The notes under the pieces were generated by a model that had not been told where the DNA came from, did no database searches, and worked only from the letters and a program-made list of their open reading frames with translations. A program made the position numbers and the translations under genes. 64,000 nucleotides of DNA from NCBI GenBank assembly GCA_029532415.1, contig JAQOTA010000045.1, forward strand, positions 124,001 through 188,000. Reading direction: 5' to 3'. This document shows positions 1 to 9,289 of this stretch, in pieces. Source of the DNA: Marasmius tenuissimus (lineage: Eukaryota; Basidiomycota; Agaricomycetes; Agaricales; Marasmiaceae). How positions within the stretch are numbered: position 1 is the stretch's first letter; each line of letters starts with the position of its first letter.

Positions 1-3000
1 AAAGAACCCGATGCGAACGAGAGGAATTTAGGGCAGGATAGGGGAAAAAAGAGGGATCCATCATGTATCCGACTGTTGGTGGGTGACCAGGCGACCTGTG
101 TACGATTTTCAACGGCTTATTGATGGTCTACCTATAGGTAAATGAGACCATTCATGGGAAGCAATAAACTGTCCAACAAGCTATTCTTTCGCACCACATT
201 TGGTGAGCGTAGATCGCCGGACGACGTGGTCATTACTCGTGGTGATTTCGCACCGAGAGGAAGCTCCAAGGCCGGGCGAAGAACATTGGGACCTTCCGCT
301 GCTCTCGATTTGCTTCTACATCCAACCCGAGTTCAAAGACCTCAAAAAATTGGCCTCTCGATCCTGATTCCTCAACAACACGCCGACACCACCGATGCAC
401 CAGAAAACCCGGAATTCCCTGATCTCCACCGCAAAACCCATTCGTTTTCACATCCTCTCCCTCCCTTCAATCGCGGATGCCTGCATCAGATTGGGAGGTC
501 AAAACCTTTGCCGATTCAGAATTATGACCCACTGATGGCACCCAGTCATTGCCACTCTCGGTCCTTTGCGTCTCCGACGACGAGCGGTTACGAGTGGACT
601 AATCTGTTGAACGTGGTTATGGAGGACGAGGTTCGTGCGGCGATGGATTCGGATGTGCTTGAGTAACGGGATCGTCAGCGTTGAATTGTGGGGCGGAGGG
701 TTTAGGATGGCCATACCCGGGGTTGGTCGTACCATCGAGGTCGTTGCGGGTCTTTCAGGGCTACCCTCACCGTTATCGTTCATCTGCTATCTTCACGACT
801 ACTCCGCACTATGAGGTTGCAATCGATGGATGTTGTGTCTCGAACGTATCGCGGCATTTCCGGACCTCAGGCTGCGTTCGTTACACTTGAGAGAATTCGA
901 GGGAAGGAGAAAGCCAGCTGTCGATTAGGTGAGTATAATCTCCCTGTCAAGTTTATCTTGAAGGCTCATTTTCATTGTCGACCCCAGGACCCTCAACACA
1001 ACACGCTTTCCGTGGTCGAAAACTCACCAGCATCTGCCTCCAACCCTCACTTCGAACTCCCGATCTTCAAATCTTTGATTGGATGGTGCATTACATGGAG
1101 AGGACGGATGGATGTTACGAACGAAGATGGTATATTCGTCGATGTATTGGGATATGCAAGTGTCACTACCAATAGCAATACAACGAGTTCTGGGTCCTGA
1201 AGGCGCAATCGAGACTGTGCTCCCATGAGATTGCGGTACAATTCTTGTACGTCCGAACCTTCAACTATCCTCTACCCTTCTTTCCGTTGTAGCAGCGTAG
1301 AAGTCTCAAGGCGACTAACAAACAACTGAACACTCATGAGGGGGACAAGAAATGGCGGAGACGCACTCATGATAGGTTACTGTGTACTGATGGCCAGCTT
1401 TATACGAATGGAAAGGGCGGTGGAGGTTTGAGATACAAGGTGCCTTGGGAATGGAGAGGAAGAGCGAGAATCATTGTGTTGGCTGAAATTGACGGTGAAG
1501 CGTCCGGTACTACTGAAAGTAGCGCGATCCGAGTTAGGGAAGGCTCGCTTGCAGCTGGGCTATTGAAGAGGCGGAGGTGAGTGTCAACCGATACTCAGAA
1601 AGCAATGACTTTCACTTGTGTTCAGTGCACTGAGGCAGGCGGAAGCTGCGGGACCAGGAGAATTGCGATGTGTGTCGCCCGAGAACTGACCTCTGGATCG
1701 CTGCCTGTCGCTGCCATGTAACGAAAGAGGAGTCGAGGAAGGCAAAGTGTCGAAGAGCAATACTCTCGCGTCTGGTCAACTAGTTCATTCTGCGCATTAC
1801 CTACGTAGACGGACATGTATACAACAACAGAACCACGGCCGAGCTTTTCGATGACGGTTTGAGCGTAAGGATGTATTACAATAGAGTTTCCATATCCGAG
1901 ACGTTGAGGTAGATGAGTCTCGGAAGGGTACGGTCGGGGTGGTACAACGGTACGAATCGTGAATCCAGAGTGAAAATCCAGGAAAATCGAGTGAAGAGAA
2001 ATTGGGAGTGCGAGCGAGGCGTGTTCTAAACAAGAGCTCGACCGGTGGGTCTCCCGCTTAGCCCTCGTACCAAATCCCCTCGCCTTTTCGACGTCAACCC
2101 GTTTGTTCCCAGCAGATTCAGTTCCGTTGCCTAACTTTCCCCTGTCGATCCTGTCTCTCTTGTTTCCTAGAGGTTGTCGTTGTCAAGATTGATGTTTTTA
2201 GGCAGCAGAACGAAGATCTCGGTGGTGTTCGAGAGTACCCTGCCCGACGTTATGCGACTATGAGCACATAAAGCCCACATAAAGCCGTTCGCTTTGCCAA
2301 GAATCCAACGATGCGAAGGAGGTGGAAGATAGATCTAACCACTGGGGTCGGAAGGAAACTGAAGGCGTGGAGACGGATCACAGGTTTCGGTCTAATCCGT
2401 TTGTGGCGAAGTCATGGAATCATGGTTGTCCCAGATGCTGGCGACGAGCTCGATGCTGAGTTTGGACTGGTCGTGTCGTCTCCAGATGGTACGATTCAAT
2501 ATGGGAGGAGGGACGGTCTGGCTCTACCAGAAGACTGGTATCCGAGTAGTTAACCCTTCTTGATCGCCTGACTTTCGTCACCGACGGTATCCTCTCCGTG
2601 CTCAAATCCATCCAGCTTTGTCGTCCTGCTGGCTTCGCCCTCGAGTTGCGTCGAACTCCTTGATGCATCGTCCGGTGGACGTGTTACCTGTTCATGAAGC
2701 GATTGCGTAATTCAATGGTGTCCAACAATACCCGGCGCGTGCAATGCAGAGTGCTGGAAGTGGTGTGGGGATGGCTGGGGAAAAAGACGGCAGGGTGCGA
2801 CGAATTCGGTGGACTGGAAGACGGTCATGAGGTTGATGCGTCGATAGGTCCTGGAAACAATGCTGTCGTTGGAAGCATATTCGATCCAGGAACATGCCTG
2901 TCAGAGTGTTAGCAAGAGAGATCAGAGGCTGAAGAGATGTCCACGTACCAGTGATGTTGACTATCCTGTTGGTCAAAACTGTCCTCTACAGCTGCCATGG

Positions 3001-3190
3001 TTTGATAGACCCTCGAGCCCACGGTAATTGTTCTTGTTGACTAGCCCTTTGTGACATCTCTTCGGCCTATCCCCTTTAACCTTCCCAACACGCGTATGAA
3101 TGTTGTCGAGGGACCAGGTCATGCAAGCACTTTGCTCGTCGGATGAATGTTAGGTTACTTGAGAACCGTGGGGTGGATTGCATGAAAGAG
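1..3190. repeat. Decayed repeat block R, copy 1 (R1)
   Basis: This block aligns by eye with 28,900-31,660 (R3) and in part with 19,380-21,330 (R2), so it is a duplicated segment. No copy has a long uninterrupted gene. On the + strand there are readings that resemble a broken F-box/leucine-rich type protein (for example FPDLRLRSLHLREFEG near 860-900), with a plausible intron GTGAGT..CCCCAG at about 931-989. On the - strand there is a conserved peptide around 1,815-1,960 (IVIHPYAQTVIEKLGRG) and a conserved short intron near 2,907-2,957. I cannot name a product. The frames slip between copies, which fits decay after duplication. Confidence 0.6.
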
Positions 3191-3450
3191 ACTTTGAGGT
3201 GGTAGGAGGGTGATGAGTGCAGACCAACGAGAGACGTGCAAAGGAAATGCCACATACCTTAAAAGTCGCGCCCAGACCAATCCGTAGAGTCGATGGTCTT
3301 CAGGATACCCATGTTGATCGATTGATCATTCAAGGTCTCGCTCAGAGATTACCGGAGCTGGATTGATGATGTTGATTGCTGTCTTCTTGATACATCTGGT
3401 GGGCTGAGACTTTGTCGATCCCTTTCTCGAAACGTTTGCCCACGTCCTTC
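3190..3450 (-). repeat. Element U, copy 1
   Basis: This is one of six copies of a roughly 250 bp element; the others lie near 13,980, 17,640, 21,360, 27,080 and 31,710. Read on the minus strand, the better copies encode a peptide of the form SAPHIVKTIGLAGSDT followed directly by a GT splice-donor-like site. In this copy the frame ends in a stop just before the donor (GACTTTTAAG then GTATGT). The function is unknown. It may be a short first exon of a lost minus-strand gene. Confidence 0.45.
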
Positions 3451-3639
3451 AGCCTCGTACGGCGTTCCCGAAATCTATGCCAATCTCTATTATTCTGGTT
3501 CAGAGTTTTCCCGTGTCAATCACCATAGGTGACCAGTACGTCTATTGGTGCGACGGCTTTGGGTGAATATGGGTTGGGACAGTCTAAGGAAGGACTTGCC
3601 TGCTATATGAGTTGACGCCTGAGATTTTTCAATTTGGAT

Positions 3640-4140
3640 GGCTCGCTACCAGTCCCGACACACACCATTTCCTCAGTAGAAGACTGGCATAAGGGTAAGT
3701 GGAGCACCTTGAAACGGAGGTGGATTGTCGAGAACACGGGTGTTGGAGAAAGACCCGCGTCGCGTCTAACAAGCGCCCTCATGATCTCGAACTCAGACCG
3801 TCATCAACAAACACGACCACCAAAGCCATCCGCGAGCCTCAAACATCTCCCAGTCAACCAACCGGCAAAAATACCATCGACGTGTGGGCGACTTAACAGA
3901 TGAGAGGAGGCTGGGATGCATTATGGGGCTGTGAGTGAAAAGCAAAACCACTCTTCAATCGAGTCCCGACATCTTCCTCTCACCGACATCTCTCGCCCGA
4001 TCTATGGTAGTTGGATCTACATCGACGACACCAACTCCGCTCCCACATCCCCATCCCCAACTCCTTTGCCAACACTCTCGCATCTCAATCACTCGCCTCC
4101 TCCGCTGGCTCCCTTCCCTACTTCTTAAGGGCCAAAAAAC
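3640..4140 (+). promoter_or_regulatory. M module copy 1, 5' flank of RPB2
   Basis: The sequence just upstream of the RPB2 start shares ordered landmarks with the flanks of all three NACHT genes. One is a block ending TCATCAACAAACACGACC near 3,790. Another is a block around 3,900-3,970 ending in ATCGAGTCCCGACATC. A third is a block near 4,005-4,050 reading GTTGGATCTACATCGACGAC and then ACTCCGCTCC. It is followed by C/T-rich sequence, which is usual for fungal promoters. Promoter activity is inferred from position and conservation; no TATA box was identified. Confidence 0.55.
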
Positions 4141-4221
4141 ATCGACCTTCCCTCTTTCTCTCTTATTCTTCTCCCCTGCGACGCGTCTTATCCGTTGACG
4201 GTTACGCTGCTGGCCTGAAGC

Positions 4222-7200
4222 ATGAGCCAAGGTTTGTACTCGATGATTTCATCTCCACTTCTCTAAGCAACGTTTTCCCTCAGAAGTCGACACCACCCAG
4301 GATCCCTACTCTTACGACGACGCCAACTTTGGCTACGACGAAGAAGATGAAGATGGTTTCGGGGAGATAACCCAGGAGGATTGCTGGACCGTCATCTCGA
4401 GTTTCTTCGAGCAGAAGGGTCTCGTCCGTCAGCAGCTCGACTCCTTCAACGAATTCGTTCAAAACACGATGCAAGAGCTGGTGGATGAAAACTCTGATCT
4501 CATTCTGGATCAGGCGGAGCAGTTTTCTGGACAACAGACGGATTCGAGCAGGAGATATGAAATCAAATTCGGATAGATCTACCTCTCGAGGCCGACCGTT
4601 ACAGAGGCAGATGGCTTGGTCGTACCGGTTTTTCCGCAGGAGGCACGGCTGAGGAACTTGACATACTCTGCGCCGCTGTACATCGAGATGAAAAAGAGGG
4701 TGTCGAGTGGGCACGAGGAAGGTGGCGAGATGGTGTGGGAGACGGAGAATGACAGCGGGGCAGAAGGAACGAAAGTCTGGATAGGAAAGGTGCGTAACTC
4801 TCCATAAAATATCCAAGATGCTCCCCTTACAATGATCTATCTGCCGCACAGGTTCCTATCATGTTGCGTTCCACATTCTGCATCCTTCGCGGCCTCCAAG
4901 ACCAGGACTTATACGACCTCAACGAGTGTCCCTACGACTCTGGAGGATACTTCATCATCAACGGCTCCGAAAAAGTACTCATCGCCCAGGAGCGTATGGC
5001 TACCAATCATGTATATGTATTCGCAAAAGCACAGCCCTCTCCCATCAACTTCCTGGCCGAAATTCGTAGCGCAGTCGAGAAGGGTGGGAAGACCATCAGT
5101 CAGTTCCAGGTCAAAATGTTCCACCGAAACCAGGAGCGTTCTGTAAGTTCATGACTTTCTTTCCGACTGCTCAAGTGCTTCATGGGCATTTTCAGCTTGG
5201 AAACGTTATGAAAGCCACGATACCGTATATCAAAGTTGACATTCCGATTTGGGTCGTCTTCCGTGCCCTCGGTGTCATATTCGACCGTGACATCCTCGAG
5301 CACATTTGCTACGACATGCAGGACATTCAGATGTTGGAGATGTTGAAGCCGTGTATAGACGACGGTTTCGTCATTCAGGACCGTGAAGTCGCGCTCGACT
5401 TCATCGGTAACCGTGGTACTACGACGGGTCTTTCCCGGGAACGACGTATACGTTACGCGCAGGAAATTCTGCAGAAGGAGATGTTGCCCCATGTGTCCAT
5501 GGCGGAGGGTTCCGAATCGAAGAAGGCGTATTTCTTCGGATACATGATCCATCGACTCCTCCTCGCAGCTCTAGAAAGACGTGAGCTTGACGATCGAGAT
5601 CATTTCGGAAAGAAGCGATTGGATCTTGCCGGTCCTCTGCTTGCGAACCTGTTCCGGATGTTGTTCAGGAAACTAACGAAGGATGTGTACCGGTACATGC
5701 AAAAGGTCATTTTCCCTCTGGCACACGAGTTTCCTGTTTTTACTTGTGACTCACACTCGTTTTACTTAGTGTGTGGAGACGCACAAGGAGTTCAATCTCG
5801 CTTTGGCGGTTAAGCACCAGACCATCACGAACGGGCTCAAATACTCCCTCGCCACCGGTAACTGGGGCGACCAGAAAAAGTCCATGTCGTCCAAGGCCGG
5901 TGTATCCCAAGTGCTGAACCGATATACCTACGCATCGACGCTCTCCCATTTGCGTCGGTGTAACACACCTCTGGGTCGTGAAGGAAAGATCGCAAAGCCG
6001 CGTCAACTCCACAACACCCACTGGGGAATGGTATGTCCCGCCGAAACACCCGAAGGACAAGCTTGCGGTCTCGTCAAGAATCTCGCTCTCATGTCATGCA
6101 TCTCCGTCGGATCCTACTCTGCCCCCGTCATCGAGTTTTTGGAGGAGTGGGGTCTGGAGTCGTTGGAGGAGAACGCCCACTCGTCTACGCCGTGTACGAA
6201 GGTGTTCGTGAACGGCGTGTGGATGGGTGTTCATCGTGATCCGGCGAACTTGGTGAAGACGATTAAGAAGCTTCGGAGGAAGGACGATATCAGTCCGGAG
6301 GTTTCTGTGGTCCGGGATATTCGGGAGAGAGAGTTGAGGTTGTATACGGACGCTGGGAGGGTTTGCAGGCCGTTGTTCATCGTTGAGAACCAGCAGTTGT
6401 TGCTTCAGAAGAAGCACGTGCGGTGGATTGCCAACGGGCAGAACGATGAGGGGGCGGAGTATAAGTGGGAGCAGCTGGTGAAGGGAGGGATTGTGGAGTT
6501 GTTGGATGCTGAGGAGGAGGAGACTGTGATGATTTCGATGACGCCGGAGGATCTGGATAATTCGAGGTTGCAGTCGCAGGGGATTGATCCTCATGCGAAT
6601 GATGGGGAGTTTGACCCGGCTGCGCGTTTGAAGGCGGGGATTAATGCTCATACGTGGACGCACTGCGAGATTCATCCCAGTATGATTCTTGGTATCTGTG
6701 CCAGTATCATTCCTTTCCCGGATCACAACCAGGTAAGAAACCACTGTGGCTGTCTGTACGGCTTACTGATTCGAATTATAGTCACCTCGTAACACTTACC
6801 AATCCGCTATGGGCAAGCAAGCGATGGGTATCTTCCTCACCAACTTCCTCATCCGCATGGACACCATGGCGAACATTCTCTACTATCCCCAGAAACCTCT
6901 CGCGACGACGCGCTCCATGGAGTACCTCAAATTCCGAGAGTTACCCGCCGGTCAAAACGCCATCGTCGCGATTCTCTGTTACAGTGGTTACAACCAGGAA
7001 GATTCCGTCATCATGAACCAGAGCTCTATCGACCGAGGTCTTTTCCGAAGTATCTACTACAGAAGCTATATGGACCTCGAGAAGAAGAGCGGTGTTCAGC
7101 AACTGGAGGAGTTTGAGAAGCCGTTGCGGGAGAACACGTTGCGCATGAAGCACGGAACGTATGACAAGCTCGAAGACGACGGGTTGATTGCTCCTGGTAC

Positions 7201-8328
7201 TGGTGTTCGTGGCGAAGACATCATCATCGGAAAAACAGCTCCCATCCCACCGGACAGTGAGGAGCTGGGTCAACGTACGCGGACGCACTCGAGGAGAGAC
7301 GTTTCGACGCCGCTCAAGAGCACGGAGAGTGGTATCGTCGACCAGGTCTTGATCACGACAAACTCTGAGGGACAAAAGTTCGTGAAGGTCCGAGTCCGTT
7401 CGACGCGTATCCCTCAGATTGGGGACAAGTTCGCTTCGAGGCACGGGCAGAAGGGGACGATTGGGATCACGTATAGGCAGGAGGATATGCCTTTCACGGC
7501 GGAGGGGATCACTCCAGATCTGATTATCAACCCTCATGCGATTCCTTCTCGTATGACGATCGGGCACTTGGTCGAGTGTTTGTTGTCAAAGGTGGCGACT
7601 TTGATCGGGAATGAAGGTGATGCGACACCGTTCACCGATCTCACCGTCGAATCAGTCTCTATGTTCCTACGGCAAAAGGGGTACCAATCTCGTGGTTTAG
7701 AGGTCATGTACCACGGGCACACCGGGCGCAAGCTACAAGCACAAGTCTATCTAGGACCGACGTACTACCAGCGGTTGAAACACATGGTGGACGACAAGAT
7801 TCATTCTCGAGCGAGAGGTCCGGTGCAGATTCTTACTCGGCAGCCTGTGGAAGGTCGTAGTCGTGACGGTGGACTTCGGTTCGGAGAGATGGAGCGTGAT
7901 TGTATGATTTCTCATGGGATTGCTGGGTTTTTGAAGGAGCGGTTGTTTGAGGCTAGTGATGCGTATCGGTTGCATGTGTGTGATATGTGAGTGCTGTTGT
8001 TTGTCTTCTTGGGATGGTTTGTCTGACGTATGTTACTCTAGTTGTGGGTTGACTGCGATCGCAAACCTGGTATGTGACTCTCGATTTCTTCATTGACCTT
8101 CGCTGACGCAGCGTGTAGAAAAAACAAAACTTTGAGTGTCGTGCTTGTAAGAACAAGACCGCGGTTTCGCAGTTGTACATTCCTTACGCCGCGAAGTTGC
8201 TCTTCCAGGTGGGTCTACTCAACCTTTGACTACCGTGTATCTTTGCTCAGACCGGTTTATAGGAATTGCAAAGCATGAACATTGCGGCTCGTCTGTATAC
8301 TGTTTCCTCAGGAAGGATACGGGACTAA
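4222..8328 (+). CDS. RPB2: RNA polymerase II second largest subunit RPB2, with in-frame TAG at codon 101
   Basis: RPB2 forms the wall, lobe, protrusion and part of the catalytic cleft of RNA polymerase II in the nucleus. The start ATG at 4222 gives MSQ followed by a 58-nt intron, as in other fungal RPB2. The exons then read through the protrusion ([18 protein letters not shown]), the lobe and fork ([32 protein letters not shown]), the hybrid-binding domain ([26 protein letters not shown]) and the C-terminal zinc clamp (CDICGL..CRACKNK). The end is SSGRIRD-stop, the family's normal terminus. Seven introns of about 45-65 nt sit between well-formed GT and AG sites. The single defect is TAG at 4574-4576, where the family has Gln in FGQIYLSRP; copy P2 still has CAG there. 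It is either a very recent pseudogene, a true allele that is read through, or a sequence error. Confidence 0.95.
4574..4576 (+). other. In-frame TAG replacing a conserved Gln codon in RPB2
   Basis: Exon 2 starts at 4284, and codons from 4286 run in frame to TAG at 4574. The residues before it are YEIKFG and those after it are [13 protein letters not shown], so only one residue is affected. The decayed copy at about 15,990 reads TTTGGACAGGTC, keeping CAG at the same position. A single C to T change explains the stop. I looked for an intron spanning the stop: the only upstream GT (in gagcaGTTTTC) would give a frameshifted product. Confidence 0.9.
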
Positions 8329-8560
8329 GGTCTTCGTACCTAAATATCCACTATCTGTTCAGTGTATGTGTAGAATATGGAGGGTGATCCATGGAAAAGT
8401 CCTTGTTCCAAATCCCTTTTCCGTTTCGCGTTTAAAGCCTTTGCCCTCTTGCAATGGGCAATATGTAGAATCTCCACCCTCAGGCAGGTCAGGCGGCAGG
8501 CCCCTACAGGTTGAGGTGGCCTCGGCAATGTTGGTGATTCCGAATGTGTTTGTCCGTTCA
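8329..8560 (+). repeat. RPB2 3' flank (module F), copy 1
   Basis: The sequence after the RPB2 stop is repeated, diverged, behind every RPB2 copy (about 13,617-13,840, 17,400-17,600, 26,716-26,940 and 35,760-36,010). Shared landmarks include AGAATATGGAGGGTGATCC at about 8,372 and a G/C-rich piece with GATTCCGAATG near 8,535. It probably contains the RPB2 3' UTR and terminator. No coding potential is evident. Confidence 0.5.
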
Positions 8561-8654
8561 TGCACATAAGTTAGCTGGCGATTGAGAGTGGATTGTAGTC
8601 TCGCGTATCATCCTGACGATACTGGGAAGCTAATAATAATGTAACCCCCTCTCT

Positions 8655-9289
8655 GAGGACTGGGGCGGAGTTACAAGCGCTATTCGGACCATCATCAACA
8701 AACGACCAAAACCGATTCACGTTCCTTCTCCTCTCCCATGAAGCGACAGGCCGTCTCCAAACCAATAAACCACCGGTAAAAGCTGGCATCGATGTGTAGT
8801 TTGAGCGGGCGGATGACAGGAGATGGAGAGCATGTGAGTGGGAATGAGACTGTTATCGATCGAGTCTGGACATCCTGAATGTTGGTAATGATAGGACAAC
8901 TCTGATAACGCCCTCCTCCCATCTCTCGCCGCTCGCGTTGGCTGATCTACGGTAGTTGGATCTCTGGGTTCCCGTCGACGACACCACCTCCGCTCCTACA
9001 CTCAATCCCATCGATGACCACGTGGGCGATTCTTGACCAGCACGACAAGTGACTTTATCCCTCCTTGCAGTCCTCCTGACCACATCCACGCCGTCGCAAC
9101 GTGTTAACCAGCCGCCATCCACCCGGATAAAGTGGTTTTTCCCATCCTCTTCCACCTTCCTCCCAGCCTTCACCAACTTCCCCTCCCCCTTCCTCCTGCC
9201 TTCTACAAACATCGTTCCTCCATCCGCCGAGCTCAAAAACCCTTCGTAGCCAACCATCCCTGCCTGTTTGTTATCTTCAACGTCCTGTC
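8655..9289 (+). promoter_or_regulatory. M module copy 2, 5' flank of NACHT gene N1
   Basis: This flank contains the same ordered landmarks as the RPB2 flank: TTCGGACCATCATCAACAAA near 8,676, ATCGAGTCTGGACATCC at about 8,860, and CGTCGACGACACCACCTCCG at about 8,975. It then continues into a C/T-rich tract (9,120-9,240) and a conserved leader ending CTGCCTGTTTG, about 20 nt before the N1 start codon. Flanks M5 (N2) and M8 (N3) are close relatives over the whole length. Regulatory function is inferred. Confidence 0.55.

Noticed and set aside
4515..4576. An intron that removes the TAG in RPB2
   Set aside because: The only upstream GT gives a poor donor and would put the following conserved residues out of frame.
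4280..4849. A 189-codon minus-strand frame over the start of RPB2
   Set aside because: It is the antisense shadow of conserved RPB2 exons, with no start context, splice signals or family resemblance.
6094..7567. Long minus-strand frames of about 210 codons inside RPB2
   Set aside because: They mirror the codon bias of the sense gene. The sense strand reads as RPB2 throughout.
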